From: Spirosoma rhododendri
GTDB taxonomy: Bacteria > Bacteroidota > Bacteroidia > Cytophagales > Spirosomataceae
DNA length: 64,000 nucleotides
NCBI RefSeq assembly: GCF_012849055.1
Contig: NZ_CP051677.1
Span: 558,001 to 622,000, forward strand
Reading direction: 5' to 3'
Shown one piece after another: positions 1 to 9,026 of this stretch. The position numbers and the translations under genes were made by a program. How positions within the stretch are numbered: the first letter of the stretch is position 1; each line of letters opens with the position of its first letter. The notes under the pieces were generated by a model that did not search any database, had not been told where the DNA came from, and was given only the letters and a program-made list of their open reading frames with translations.

Positions 1-54
1 CGTCATTGGCTGGCATCAGCGTCCGTTTTGCAGCCCGTTCCCACCGACGTTTAG
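1..54 (+). CDS. C-terminal tail of a gene entering from the left (partial)
   Basis: The frame starting at base 1 stays open for 17 codons, ends in residues PVPTDV and stops at TAG (52-54). A strong terminator follows 17 bases later, as expected after a real gene end. Too little is visible to name a product. It could also be chance, since 17 open codons are weak evidence; the position of the terminator is the main support. Confidence 0.35.
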   Translation, partial: RHWLASASVLQPVPTDV

Positions 55-71
55 CCGTTTCTGTTGCCCAT

Positions 72-111
72 AAAAAATGCCGACAGCCTGACGTGGCTGT
101 CGGCATTTTTT
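72..111. terminator. Bidirectional intrinsic terminator
   Basis: A perfect 17-bp inverted repeat (72-88 with 95-111) surrounds a 6-nt loop, with a GC-rich core and A6/T6 ends. It can therefore end transcription both of the gene entering from the left and of the thioredoxin-like gene on the minus strand, which stops at 128. Confidence 0.88.
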
Positions 112-127
112 ATGCGTTATACTGCGC

Positions 128-601
128 TTACCGGATGCTGCGGCCTACGGCAATCAGTTCTTCGGCCGGAATGGCACCAACCACTTTCCGGATGACACGG
201 CCATCGGCATTGATATACAGCAGGGTAGGATAAGCCTCCAGCGGGTACACTTCCGACAGGGCCGGGCCTTCGCCCTTCTCCATGTCCATCTTTACATTGA
301 TGAATTTACTGTTGTACAGATCGCCCACGGCACGCTGCGTAAATACTTTCTTCTGCAACATCTTGCAGGGACCGCACCAGCTCGCGTACGCGTCTAGGAA
401 GATGATTTTCTTCTCGGCCTTCGCCTTTTTCAGCACGTCTTTCCACGACGCTTCTGTAAACTGAATCCCTTCTTCTTTAGCGCTTGCCGGTTTGCCGGTT
501 GACGACTTGCCGGGCGATGATTTACCGGGCGATGCGGCCCAGGTTCCTGCGAGCGTAGCGCCAACGAGCAACATTACCAGCAGCCAAGTTACTTTTCTCA
601 T
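128..601 (-). CDS. Thioredoxin-family protein, exported
   Basis: This 157-residue protein has an N-terminal signal-like hydrophobic segment (about residues 5-22), then a Ser/Gly/Lys/Pro-rich low-complexity linker (24-42), then a thioredoxin fold with the redox motif WCGPC at 75-79 and a cis-proline at P125 in YPT. It probably acts as a periplasmic or envelope-anchored thiol-disulfide reductase; the partner is unknown. The ATG at 601 was chosen over the further upstream start because the signal sequence begins there. It is divergent from engB and ends in a bidirectional terminator. The linker's repeated SPGKS/STGK units look like a spacer between membrane anchor and domain. Confidence 0.85.
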   Translation of the reverse strand: MRKVTWLLVMLLVGATLAGTWAASPGKSSPGKSSTGKPASAKEEGIQFTEASWKDVLKKAKAEKKIIFLDAYASWCGPCKMLQKKVFTQRAVGDLYNSKFINVKMDMEKGEGPALSEVYPLEAYPTLLYINADGRVIRKVVGAIPAEELIAVGRSIR

Positions 602-774
602 AGATCGACCGGCGAACCGGTATGTTTGATAGTTTCGGATGGATAACGAATCAACGGATCGCTTTCGTTTCTGCGCCGTTCGGAATCCAAAGTAAGCAAG
701 TCGCCCGGCAAAACGCAACCGTGGCTTTTTGGCGATTCTTTCCGACCTTTGTCCCTTGTTCTTCCGCCTTCGTT

Positions 775-1386
775 ATGCCCGTTAAGCAAGCCGAATTTTT
801 CGTCAGTAACTCCGACCCGGCTAAGTGCCCCCCACCCGACCGACCCGAATACGCGTTTATCGGGCGCTCCAACGTGGGCAAATCGTCGCTGATAAACATG
901 CTGACGGGGCGTTCGTCGTTAGCCAAAACATCGGGCAAGCCGGGCAAAACGCAGCTCATCAACCATTTCATCATCGATAATGAATGGTACCTGGTCGATT
1001 TACCGGGTTATGGCTACGCGCAGGTGGGTAAGGCCGAACGCGAGAAGTTTGCAGCCCTGATCGATGGTTACCTCACCAGCCGCCCTAACCTGCTGTGCAT
1101 TTTCGTACTTGTCGACTCGCGCATCGACCCGCAGCGCATTGACCTCGACTTCATGACGAATCTTGGCGAGCGTGGTCTGCCGTTTGTCATCGTGTTTACC
1201 AAAACCGAAAAACTAAGTCAGCTTAAATTGCAGGCGGCACTCGATCAGTACCGGGCGACGCTGCTTCAGACCTGGGAAGAAACCCCGACCATGTTTGTAA
1301 CCTCGGCGGTGACGGCAGCCGGGCGCGAGGATATCCTGGGCTTTATCCGCCCCCTCAACGTCGACTACCGGGCCGCGAAGAAGTAG
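775..1386 (+). CDS. engB: Ribosome biogenesis GTPase EngB (YihA/YsxC)
   Basis: EngB GTPases assist assembly of the large ribosomal subunit. The 203-residue protein has the P-loop GRSNVGKSS at 30-38, the G3 motif DLPGYG at 75-80, a G4 motif at 142-145 and G5 TSA at 176-178, and its length is normal for the family. G4 reads TKTE rather than TKAD, with the guanine-contacting aspartate replaced by glutamate; I would not read loss of function from this alone. An open frame extends upstream to 622, but conserved EngB sequence starts close to the ATG at 775 and nothing upstream looks conserved. It is divergent from the thioredoxin-like gene. Confidence 0.93.
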   Translation: MPVKQAEFFVSNSDPAKCPPPDRPEYAFIGRSNVGKSSLINMLTGRSSLAKTSGKPGKTQLINHFIIDNEWYLVDLPGYGYAQVGKAEREKFAALIDGYLTSRPNLLCIFVLVDSRIDPQRIDLDFMTNLGERGLPFVIVFTKTEKLSQLKLQAALDQYRATLLQTWEETPTMFVTSAVTAAGREDILGFIRPLNVDYRAAKK

Positions 1387-1499
1387 GCCCGGCGGGGTCG
1401 CAGCAGCCGGGTTGTTAATTCGTCTTAATTCATCAGTCCTTCATTAGAAAAAGGCAATACGCCGGCCGAAACAGGCGTTAGTCAGTTACTACAGTATTT

Positions 1500-1982
1500 A
1501 TGGAAGCCCTAAAACAGATTGCCAACATTGCCGGTCAGAGCGGCCTGTATCGTATCCTGAAACCCAGCCGCAACGGGGTCATTGTTGAAACGCTCGACGA
1601 TAAGAAAACCAAAACCATGATGGGCCCAACTGCCCGCGTTTCGGTTCTGAATGATATTTCAATTTACGTAGACACCGAAGAGCAGTCGGTGCCGCTGGCT
1701 GATGTGCTGCTGGCCGTCAACGAAAAGTACGGCGAGAACCTGACCGCTGATCCAAAAGGGTCGAACGACGAGCTGGCCGACTTCATGGCAACTGTCGTAC
1801 CCGATTACGACCGGGACCGCGTTCGCCCAGCCGACATCAAGAAGTTAATCGTGTGGTATGGCCTGCTCCGGCAACATGCCCCCGAGATTTTCGAGGCTCA
1901 GCCCGTAGCAGAACCAACCACCGACGAGGCACCGGCTGAAGAAGCACCAGCCACCGAGACTGAGTCGGACGAGAAAGCATAA
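1500..1982 (+). CDS. DUF5606 domain protein (Bacteroidota-specific)
   Basis: This 160-residue cytosolic protein is recognised by its N-terminal pattern (LKQIANIAGQSGLY...) as the DUF5606 family, widespread in Bacteroidota and without an assigned function. The folded part covers about residues 1-135. The last 25 residues are a Pro/Ala/Glu-rich acidic tail (repeats of EAPAEEAPATE type) that is probably disordered. It sits 113 bases after engB with no terminator between, so partial co-transcription is possible. A strong terminator follows at 2038. Confidence 0.8.
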   Translation: MEALKQIANIAGQSGLYRILKPSRNGVIVETLDDKKTKTMMGPTARVSVLNDISIYVDTEEQSVPLADVLLAVNEKYGENLTADPKGSNDELADFMATVVPDYDRDRVRPADIKKLIVWYGLLRQHAPEIFEAQPVAEPTTDEAPAEEAPATETESDEKA

Positions 1983-2037
1983 GCAGAACGAGCCTACGGG
2001 CTGATCTGCAACCAGTTTCATTTTTCAGTGAGAACGG

Positions 2038-2075
2038 AAAAGCCGCGATGACCCTTGGTTTCGCGGCTTTTTTTT
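2038..2075 (+). terminator. Intrinsic terminator after the DUF5606 gene
   Basis: An 11-bp stem (2038-2048 with 2061-2071, core AAGCCGCGA) with a 12-nt loop is followed by a run of T residues to 2075. It is 55 bases after the stop codon at 1982. Confidence 0.85.
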
Positions 2076-2250
2076 ATGATACCCGTTCAAAATAATTTAA
2101 GCATTCGTGTTTCCTGCCAGCTCATTTGACCGACTAATCTCCCGCGACAGCACAGCCGTAGCCAGTTGTCTGTCGCTGCGTTACTTTTTTTAGGTGCAAA
2201 GCCGTACAATCCTATCTCTACACACGCTACTGCCTAAGCAAGTTGTTGCC

Positions 2251-3216
2251 ATGAAGCATTCTGCCACGGAGATCCACGAAGACACAGCAAAGGAACTGTC
2301 GGATAAACTGCTGATAAAGAACATACCGCAGTCACTGCTCAACGCTGTGGTCGGAACTGTCGAAAGCTACCAGCGGGTAGTTCGGGCACTCGTTATGTTA
2401 GTAATCCTGCTGACATTAGCCATCGTACTTCTTGAATATTTCCGACGGTGGTGGAAAGATGATTTTGAACTGCATTTTCCGCTGGGCGGAACCGCTATTG
2501 TTTTGCACTCGTCGACCGATAGCAAGGAGTTTAAGAGCGCAGTTTTTATCGTACCGGCTTCCAAATGCTGGGTAAATACCGGCTTGGAAATTAAAAATGG
2601 GGATCGTGTCACGATTCGGGCATCTGGTCAGATCCATTTGGCGATGGGTCAGATCAAGCCGGAGCGGATTCCATTGGTACCGTGGTCAGAACCAGACGGT
2701 TCTCCGTTTGTAAAGCTGGACAGCATCGACCGCAGCGACTTACTGATTCACAAACACTACGACCAGAATCATCAGCTACTGATAGGGAATTTAGTAGGCT
2801 ACCTTCTACCAGTCGGCGAGAGCGACAATGATGAACTCATCCCTTCGTTTAAAACACCTCATCCCACCAAATATGGGGGTATATTTCACATCGGCAGTAA
2901 ACTGGACGGCAAACTCAATGATACAGGCAAAACGGTAAATCTCTGGCTCAGTATAAATGATATTGTGCTGGAAGAGAGTGCCAAAGCCGAGAGTGCGTAC
3001 ATGGGCCATCATGATGCATTTATCAACAATTTTATCAGTCAGGCCAAAGGGGAAGATAGTCTCGATAACGATGAACTTCGCAACGTAAAATTAGCCGCTC
3101 AGAAATCGTGGATAAACCGACAGAAAGAGTGGCCTGTTGTCAAGAAAAATAAAGCGTGGGATCTGTACTATTACGATAGCATCGGCCATTATCTGGTGAC
3201 CATCGAGAAACAATAA
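2251..3216 (+). CDS. Hypothetical single-pass membrane protein
   Basis: I do not recognise this 321-residue protein. It has a soluble N-terminal region (1-43), one transmembrane helix (about 44-64) followed by the basic stretch FRRWWK, and a large C-terminal domain. The segment around CWVNTGLEIKNGDRVTIRASG (roughly 105-125) resembles the beta-sandwich of LecA/PA-IL-type carbohydrate-binding domains (W, TG, GD, I..G spacing), but this is a weak pattern match. The ATG at 2251 is preferred to a GTG at 2194 because the extra 19 residues look non-coding. It is convergent with pyk, with a shared terminator. Confidence 0.7.
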   Translation: MKHSATEIHEDTAKELSDKLLIKNIPQSLLNAVVGTVESYQRVVRALVMLVILLTLAIVLLEYFRRWWKDDFELHFPLGGTAIVLHSSTDSKEFKSAVFIVPASKCWVNTGLEIKNGDRVTIRASGQIHLAMGQIKPERIPLVPWSEPDGSPFVKLDSIDRSDLLIHKHYDQNHQLLIGNLVGYLLPVGESDNDELIPSFKTPHPTKYGGIFHIGSKLDGKLNDTGKTVNLWLSINDIVLEESAKAESAYMGHHDAFINNFISQAKGEDSLDNDELRNVKLAAQKSWINRQKEWPVVKKNKAWDLYYYDSIGHYLVTIEKQ

Positions 3217-3299
3217 ACATCGGTACTGAGGGTCATTTTTATAGCTGTATTGAATTTCCCGACCGCAGCTACAGCTCAGTACTTATTGGTTGTGCAACG

Positions 3300-3346
3300 A
3301 AAATGCCTTACTCTACAAGAACGACTCTCGTAGGGTAAGGCATTTT
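3300..3346. terminator. Bidirectional terminator between the membrane protein gene and pyk
   Basis: A 12-bp stem (3300-3311 with 3335-3346, AAAATGCCTTAC and its complement) has A-rich and T-rich outer ends and an inner smaller stem. It lies between two convergent genes stopping at 3216 and 3374. Confidence 0.82.
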
Positions 3347-3373
3347 GCGAAACTGGTAATCCTGTCGAAAAAA

Positions 3374-4810
3374 TTAATCGACCGTGCTGAGTTTAACGGT
3401 GTTGGTCCGGCGGGCCTGCGTCAGCGGCATGCTGAGCGTGTTGATGAAAATATCGCCCGATACCAGCCGCTTCTGACTAATCAGCGTCTGCTTGATACCT
3501 TCAACCGTTTCATCGACAGTTTGGTCTAGGTTGGCTTCGTACGGCATCACCTGCACACCCCAGTACAGACCGAGCGTGTTGCGCAGTTGCGCGTCGGGCG
3601 AGAACACCAGCAGGTCGGCTTTGGGCCGGTGGTGCGAAAGCCGCACGGCCGTGTAGCCGGAATTTGTGATACCGATCAGGGCTTTCGCGTGCGTGTCGCG
3701 GGCCAGGCGGCAGGCGCTCATCACTACGTTGTCGTTGATGGCGTTTTCACTCGGCTGCTCGTTGACCTGCGCGTGGTAGCGGTAATAAATCTTGTCAGAC
3801 GTGGTCTCTACCTGAAGAATGGTGTTGGCCATCGCTTCAACCGCCAGAATTGGGTACTTACCCGATGCGGTTTCGGCGCTCAGCATCACGGCGTCGGCAC
3901 CATCCATCACCGAGTTGGCGATGTCGTTGATTTCGGCGCGGGTCGGGCGGGGCGCGTCGATCATGCTCTCAAGCATCTGCGTCGCTACGATGACCGGCTT
4001 GGCGGCACGGTTACACTTCTCGACCAGCATCTTCTGAATCATCGGCACTTCTTCGGCGGGCAGTTCCACGCCGAGGTCACCCCGGGCTACCATCAAACCG
4101 TCGGTAGCGGCAATGATTTCGTCGATGTTCTGAATCGCTTCCGGCTTTTCGATCTTGGCAATCACGCGGCTTTTCTTGCCCCGCGACCGGATATATTCTT
4201 TGATTTCGATGATTTCCGAAGCTTCCCGAACAAACGACAGGGCGATCCACTCGGCGTCGTGCTCCAGACCAAACTCCAGGTCGGCCCAGTCTTTCTCGGT
4301 CACGGCTGGCATCGACACTTTCGTGTTGGGCAGGTTAACACCCTTCTTCGACTTCATCGGACCACCGTATACGACTTCCGTAACAACATCGGTTCCTTCG
4401 GTCCGCAGCACGCGTACTTCCAGCTTACCGTCGTCCATCAGAATACGCTCGCCGGTGTGCACGTCTTTGTACATGTCTTTGTACGGCGTACTGACACGCT
4501 CAGACGTACCGATGATATCGTCGTTGGTAAACGTTAGTTCGTTACCTGCTTCGATCAGTACACCGTCTTTACTCTCGACGTTACCGATACGAATTTTGGG
4601 CCCCTGCAAATCCTGCAAAACGCAGAGGTTGAGGTTATGTTCAGCGTTGATTTCGCGGATGCGGTTGAGCCGCATCAGGTGATCTTCGTGGGTACCGTGG
4701 GAGAAGTTGAGCCGAAAGACGTTTACTCCGGCCTGAGCCAATGCCAGCAATTGTTCTTTCGTTTCGGAAGCCGGGCCTATCGTGGCCACGATCTTGGTTT
4801 TCTTAGACAT
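3374..4810 (-). CDS. pyk: Pyruvate kinase
   Basis: The enzyme converts phosphoenolpyruvate and ADP to pyruvate and ATP in the last step of glycolysis. The 478-residue protein starts MSKKTKIVATIGPAS, with the phosphate-binding R33/N35/S37/H38 region (RLNFSHGT). The catalytic-lysine motif IAKIEKPEA, the metal-binding segment MVARGDLGVELP and the ATQMLESM signature are all intact. Its length is typical of bacterial PykF/PykA. The ATG at 4810 is chosen because the conserved sequence starts at once and a -7 box lies 40 bases upstream; the open frame to 5077 runs into the divergent SDR gene. It ends in a bidirectional terminator. Confidence 0.96.
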   Translation of the reverse strand: MSKKTKIVATIGPASETKEQLLALAQAGVNVFRLNFSHGTHEDHLMRLNRIREINAEHNLNLCVLQDLQGPKIRIGNVESKDGVLIEAGNELTFTNDDIIGTSERVSTPYKDMYKDVHTGERILMDDGKLEVRVLRTEGTDVVTEVVYGGPMKSKKGVNLPNTKVSMPAVTEKDWADLEFGLEHDAEWIALSFVREASEIIEIKEYIRSRGKKSRVIAKIEKPEAIQNIDEIIAATDGLMVARGDLGVELPAEEVPMIQKMLVEKCNRAAKPVIVATQMLESMIDAPRPTRAEINDIANSVMDGADAVMLSAETASGKYPILAVEAMANTILQVETTSDKIYYRYHAQVNEQPSENAINDNVVMSACRLARDTHAKALIGITNSGYTAVRLSHHRPKADLLVFSPDAQLRNTLGLYWGVQVMPYEANLDQTVDETVEGIKQTLISQKRLVSGDIFINTLSMPLTQARRTNTVKLSTVD

Positions 4811-4850
4811 GAGGGACGGGAAAAATTGGGCAACATCGGCCAGAAGCCGG

Positions 4851-4860
4851 TGCAAAAATA
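4851..4860 (-). promoter_or_regulatory. Predicted -7 box for pyk
   Basis: On the minus strand this reads TATTTTTGCA, a full match to the Bacteroidota TAnnTTTG -7 element, about 40 bases ahead of the pyk start. No clear TTTG -33 element is visible. Confidence 0.6.
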
Positions 4861-4946
4861 ACCGGTGGGGTAAATAAACAGTGGTATTAACGGAAATTTT
4901 ACCCGCCGTCCTGCATTGCCTATCTTGCACCCCTATTCGTAAACTC

Positions 4947-5738
4947 ATGGATCTAGGACTGCAAAAAAAAGTGGTTATCGTCACTGGTGGCGCGCGCGGT
5001 ATCGGGGCAGGAATCGTCAAAAGTCTGGCCGCTGAAGGGGCAATTCCCGTCATCGTAGGCCGGAGTGAAGTACACAATCTGAACCTGGTTGCCGAGCTGG
5101 AAACCGCCGGGCAGCAGGCGTTTCAGGTCGTTGCCGAACTCACCGACCCGGAGGCTTCCCGGCGGGCTGTCGATGCTGTGCTGGCGCAGTTTGGCCGGAT
5201 CGACGGGCTGGTCAACAACGCGGGCGAGAACGACGGCGTCGGGCTGGAGTCGGGCGATTACGAACGGTTTATGCATTCGCTGCACAAAAACGTGGTGCAT
5301 TATTACCTGATGGCGCACCATGCACTGCCTGCCCTGAAAGCATCGAAAGGCAGCATCGTCAACATCACGTCGAAAACCGCCGACACCGGGCAGGGAAACA
5401 CGTCGGCCTATGCAGCCGCCAACGGGGGGCGCAACGCGCTGACCCGCGAGTGGGCCGTCGAACTGCTCAAATACGGTATCCGGGTCAATGCGGTGGTCGT
5501 GGCTGAATGCTGGACTCCGCTCTACGAACGCTGGATTAATTCGCTGCCGAATCCGGAAGAAAAGCTGGCGTCGATTACGGATCGTATTCCACTCGAAAAC
5601 CGCATGACGACCGCGCAGGAAATTGCCGACGCCGTCGTGTTTCTGCTATCGCCCCGGTCGAGCCACACCACTGGTCAGCTTGTCTACGTCGACGGTGGTT
5701 ACGTCCACCTCGACCGGTCGCTGGCAAACGCCGAGTAG
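4947..5738 (+). CDS. SDR-family oxidoreductase, fucose-dehydrogenase-like
   Basis: This 263-residue Rossmann-fold dehydrogenase has the cofactor motif TGGARGIG (13-20) and NNAG (90-93). Its C-terminal half ([36 protein letters not shown]) resembles SDRs found in L-fucose and related sugar-oxidation pathways. The catalytic motif is unusual: Ser142 and Tyr155 are present, but the usual YxxxK lysine is asparagine (YAAAN, N159), confirmed at codon AAC. I recall close Bacteroidota relatives with the same change, so it may define a subgroup rather than a dead enzyme; that is from memory. It is divergent from pyk; a TATCTTGC box at 4921 is a possible promoter. Confidence 0.82.
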   Translation: MDLGLQKKVVIVTGGARGIGAGIVKSLAAEGAIPVIVGRSEVHNLNLVAELETAGQQAFQVVAELTDPEASRRAVDAVLAQFGRIDGLVNNAGENDGVGLESGDYERFMHSLHKNVVHYYLMAHHALPALKASKGSIVNITSKTADTGQGNTSAYAAANGGRNALTREWAVELLKYGIRVNAVVVAECWTPLYERWINSLPNPEEKLASITDRIPLENRMTTAQEIADAVVFLLSPRSSHTTGQLVYVDGGYVHLDRSLANAE

Positions 5739-5831
5739 TCAGCGTAGCCTGTCAATCTTTACCTTAGAAAGGCAGCGTCGATGGCGCTGCCTTTCTGCGT
5801 ATACACCCTTCTCGTTTAGCCGAATATATTT

Positions 5832-5839
5832 TACTTTTG
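5832..5839 (+). promoter_or_regulatory. Predicted -7 box for dinB
   Basis: TACTTTTG matches the TAnnTTTG consensus and lies about 30 bases ahead of the dinB start. This short leader supports initiation at the non-ATG codons at 5870 or 5876. Confidence 0.6.
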
Positions 5840-5869
5840 CTATATAGCTTGCACTAGTAACTCAACGAA

Positions 5870-6955
5870 TTGGTCGTGGTAACTCCGGCTCATCGCAAAA
5901 TCATTCACGTCGACATGGATGCTTTCTACGCATCCGTTGAGCAGCGCGACAATCCCGATCTGCGCGGAAAACCCCTTGCTGTGGGTGGTTCGCGTCAGCG
6001 CGGGGTTGTAGCAGCCGCGAGTTACGAAGCCCGGCAGTATGGCGTTTACTCGGCCATGGCTTCGTCGATTGCCATACGAAAGTGCCCTGATCTGATTTTC
6101 GTCAAACCCCGATTCGACGTTTACAAAGCCGTTTCTGCCCAGATTCGGGCCGTCTTCGCCGAACATACTGACCTGATCGAACCGTTATCGCTGGATGAAG
6201 CGTACCTCGACGTAACCGACGCCACCAGCAGCGAGCGCACAGCAACGCAACTGGCCCGCGTGCTGAAAGAGCGTATTCGGCAGGAAACGGGCCTGACGGC
6301 GTCGGCGGGGGTGTCGTACAACAAGTTTCTGGCCAAGCTGGCGTCGGACTACAACAAACCCGACGGGCTGTATGTCATCAAGCCGCATCAGGGGCTGGAC
6401 TTCGTGGCAAAGCTGGCGGTGGGACAATTTCACGGTATCGGCCGTGTAACGGCGGCCCGGCTCAACGAACTGGGCATCTTTACCGGTTTCGATCTTCGCC
6501 AGCAAAGCGAGGCCTACCTGACGCAGCAGTTCGGTAAAGTCGGCCATCACTACTACTGTATCGCCCGTGCCATCGACGAGCGCCCCGTTACCCCCAACCG
6601 CATCCGTAAATCGGTCGGTTCAGAAACGACGTTTGAGCAGGATTTGACCGACGAACCGGATTTGCTGGCGCAGTTGGGACCCCTGATCGACGATGTGTGG
6701 AGTTACTGCGAACGGACCGGCATTCGCGGGCGCACGGTTACGCTGAAAGTGAAATACGGCGATTTTCAGCAGATCACCCGCAGCCGGACTCTACTCAGCC
6801 CGGCGGGTAGTCGGGCCGTCATTGAGCAGACCATTACGCAGTTGCTCCAGTCGGTGCTACCCGTCGACAAGGGAATCCGGCTGCTGGGGGTATCGCTTTC
6901 GACCCTGCAAACTGCCAACGCGACGCCAACGGGTCAGCTCCGGCTGGATTTGTAG
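5870..6955 (+). CDS. dinB: DNA polymerase IV (Y-family)
   Basis: DinB carries out error-prone translesion synthesis. The protein (361 residues from TTG) has the palm metal site HVDMDAFYASVEQRDNP, the YAMASS-like finger region, the catalytic SLDEAYLDV motif, SAGVSYNKFLAKLASDYNKP, and the little-finger domain at the C-terminus. The start must be non-ATG: an in-frame TAA lies at 5858, and the first ATG falls inside the catalytic DMDAF motif. TTG at 5870 or GTG at 5876 are the only candidates that keep the conserved N-terminus. It is convergent with the next SDR, separated by a long inverted repeat. Confidence 0.94.
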   Translation: MVVVTPAHRKIIHVDMDAFYASVEQRDNPDLRGKPLAVGGSRQRGVVAAASYEARQYGVYSAMASSIAIRKCPDLIFVKPRFDVYKAVSAQIRAVFAEHTDLIEPLSLDEAYLDVTDATSSERTATQLARVLKERIRQETGLTASAGVSYNKFLAKLASDYNKPDGLYVIKPHQGLDFVAKLAVGQFHGIGRVTAARLNELGIFTGFDLRQQSEAYLTQQFGKVGHHYYCIARAIDERPVTPNRIRKSVGSETTFEQDLTDEPDLLAQLGPLIDDVWSYCERTGIRGRTVTLKVKYGDFQQITRSRTLLSPAGSRAVIEQTITQLLQSVLPVDKGIRLLGVSLSTLQTANATPTGQLRLDL

Positions 6956-7014
6956 ATTGGAGACAAAAAAGGCGGTGAGCTTCCCGTAGATTCTGAATCA
7001 ATACTGTTTTTGAG

Positions 7015-7062
7015 GAATCATTTTTGTCATCCCTCGCAGGCTCGGGATGACAAAAATGATTC
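7015..7062. repeat. 19-bp inverted repeat between convergent genes
   Basis: A perfect 19-bp inverted repeat (7015-7033 with 7044-7062) with a 10-nt loop; the arms contain GTCATCCC and an A5/T5 run. It may act as a bidirectional terminator for dinB and the SDR. Its T run is inside the stem rather than after it, so it could instead be one copy of a dispersed palindromic repeat. Confidence 0.7.
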
Positions 7063-7085
7063 ACCCCCCATCCCCCTCTTTCTTC

Positions 7086-7832
7086 CTATTTCCGATAAAT
7101 CGTCGAGGCAGCGGCCTGGGCACTGGCCAGTATCGTTACATCGGCAACGGTAACGTGGGCCGGGGCCGAAACGGCATACACGATCGTGTCGGCAATGTCT
7201 TTGGCGGTCAGCGGGTCGAAGCCTTCGTATACTTTGTCGGCACGGCTGGTATCACCTTTGAAGCGCGTCACCGAAAACTCCGTTTCGACGGCCCCCGGTG
7301 CGATGTTGGTCACTTTGATACCGTGCTGGGTCAGGTCGAGCCGCATACCGGTGCTGAGGGCTTCGACAGCCGCTTTGCTGGCGCAGTAAACCGCCCCGTT
7401 GGCGTAGGTCTGCTTACCAGCAATTGAACTCAGGTTGACGATGTGCCCCTTGCTCCGGCTAATCATACCCGGTATCACCGCTTTCGATACGTAGAGCAGC
7501 CCCTGCACATTGGCGTCGATCATCAGGTCCCAGTCGGCGGGGTCCCCATTCTGAATCGGGTCAAGACCGTGGGCATTTCCGGCACTGTTGACGAGCAAAT
7601 CGATAGCCTGCCACTCAGCGGGTAGATTCCCGATGGCGGTTTCAACAGCGTTTCGATCGCGGACGTCGAACGCCAGCGTATATACCTCTGTCGTTACCGA
7701 CAATTCGCGGCTGATTTCGTCCAGCCGGTCCTGCCGCCGTCCACACAGAATGAGTCGGTAGTTGAGTGGCGCGAGAGCTTCGGCGGTTGCCCGGCCAATA
7801 CCCGACGTAGCGCCAGTAATTAATGCTAACAT
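7086..7832 (-). CDS. SDR-family NAD(P)-dependent oxidoreductase, YdfG-like
   Basis: The 248-residue classical SDR has the cofactor motif TGATSGIG at 6-13, NSAG in place of NNAG, and the catalytic YCASK motif preceded by SSIAG. The overall pattern resembles the YdfG / serine 3-dehydrogenase group, which oxidises short-chain hydroxy acids; the true substrate is unknown. The start at 7832 places the Rossmann motif at its usual distance from the N-terminus. It stands alone and is divergent from the glycosyltransferase gene across a 216-bp gap. Confidence 0.85.
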   Translation of the reverse strand: MLALITGATSGIGRATAEALAPLNYRLILCGRRQDRLDEISRELSVTTEVYTLAFDVRDRNAVETAIGNLPAEWQAIDLLVNSAGNAHGLDPIQNGDPADWDLMIDANVQGLLYVSKAVIPGMISRSKGHIVNLSSIAGKQTYANGAVYCASKAAVEALSTGMRLDLTQHGIKVTNIAPGAVETEFSVTRFKGDTSRADKVYEGFDPLTAKDIADTIVYAVSAPAHVTVADVTILASAQAAASTIYRK

Positions 7833-8048
7833 ATACGTACCATTAGTTTAATGAAAAATCAACAAAGGCAGTTTGCTTAAAAATTAAGCTTCACTTAATG
7901 CATATCAGTCACAAAACGGCCAGATAGCCATAAACCCGGCCCCAAATTTGCTCATTTCGCAGGTAGCACACCGCTGTTACTTTACTGCTTTATCGACCAT
8001 AAAAACCAGCCTCCTTAATGCATACAACACCGTAACGTTGCCCAGACT

Positions 8049-9026
8049 ATGAATCCCGATCTTTCGGTAGTCATTACCACACACCATCAACCCGCTCATT
8101 TATTAAAATGCCTCGACGCACTGGGGCGTCAGTCTCTACCACGCCATCAGTTTGAGATTATCGTCGTCGATGATGGGGATTCGCCAGCTATGGCCGCAGC
8201 CGTTGCGCTGTTCACCCGGCAACTCAATCAGCAGCATGGCACGCTGGATATCCGGTACCTTCCCCAACCTATCAGCCGGGGAGCCGCCACCGCCCGCAAC
8301 CGGGGCTGGCAGGCCGCGCGGGGCCGGATTGTTGCCTTCACCAACGACGAATGTTTACCCCAGCCTACCTGGCTTGCCAATGCGCTCGCCTGTTTCAACG
8401 ATGCCACTGAGTTTGTCATCGGCCAGTTGTGGCTGCAACCTGCCTACATTGCTGATCCGGTCAGTCCTGACGTATTAAACATCGATCCGGTCAGTCTGTT
8501 ATCCGCAAACTGCTTTTGTCGCAAAACTACGCTTGAACGCGTGGGCGGATTTCTGGAAACCGCTTACAGCCGACAGGCCGACCTGTCGTTACTGGCCAAT
8601 CTGACCCGGCAGGGTGTCTCCATAAAAAACAGCAGAAATACGTCTGTTATTCATTGCCTGCGCGGCCAGCACGAGCTGCTCAGCCAGCGGCAGCACCCCT
8701 ACGGAGCCAATGCCGCAGATCACAATCAGCAGGAGCGGAAACCCTGGAAGCGGGCGGGTATTAACGACCAGTCGCTGCCCGTCTACTGGGCCGCTATCAG
8801 TGGGGCATTCACCGGCCTGACGGGGCTACTGACGGGTGAGGTACTGCTGACGGTAGTGGGGCTCGGCGTCTGGTTTTTGTTGCCAGCCCTGTTTGGCCGA
8901 CGGGAGCAACCGAAGGCCCAGCGGCAAACCGCCTTCATCCGCCTGGTGGGCATTCAGCTGGCCACCCCCTTCGTGTCTGTTTACTGGCAGCTACACAGCA
9001 AATTCAGACACAGCGTTACAGATTGA
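8049..9026 (+). CDS. Family 2 glycosyltransferase with C-terminal membrane segment
   Basis: This 325-residue protein has a GT-A fold N-terminus: LSVVITTHHQP start, FEIIVVDDGDSP nucleotide-binding segment, and RNRGWQAARGRIVAFTNDEC. The last segment is where GT2 enzymes normally carry a DDD or DxD metal site; here it reads NDE, so metal binding may be altered. A hydrophobic C-terminal segment (about residues 260-290) would anchor it in the inner membrane. It lies 176 bases before eboD on the same strand, so it may belong to that locus, but it is not a usual ebo gene. The acceptor is unknown. Confidence 0.8.
   Translation: MNPDLSVVITTHHQPAHLLKCLDALGRQSLPRHQFEIIVVDDGDSPAMAAAVALFTRQLNQQHGTLDIRYLPQPISRGAATARNRGWQAARGRIVAFTNDECLPQPTWLANALACFNDATEFVIGQLWLQPAYIADPVSPDVLNIDPVSLLSANCFCRKTTLERVGGFLETAYSRQADLSLLANLTRQGVSIKNSRNTSVIHCLRGQHELLSQRQHPYGANAADHNQQERKPWKRAGINDQSLPVYWAAISGAFTGLTGLLTGEVLLTVVGLGVWFLLPALFGRREQPKAQRQTAFIRLVGIQLATPFVSVYWQLHSKFRHSVTD

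Noticed and set aside
3587..4537. 316-codon plus-strand open frame across pyk
   Set aside because: Antisense mirror of pyruvate kinase; composition is Arg/His/Gly-rich without domains, and pyk is certain.
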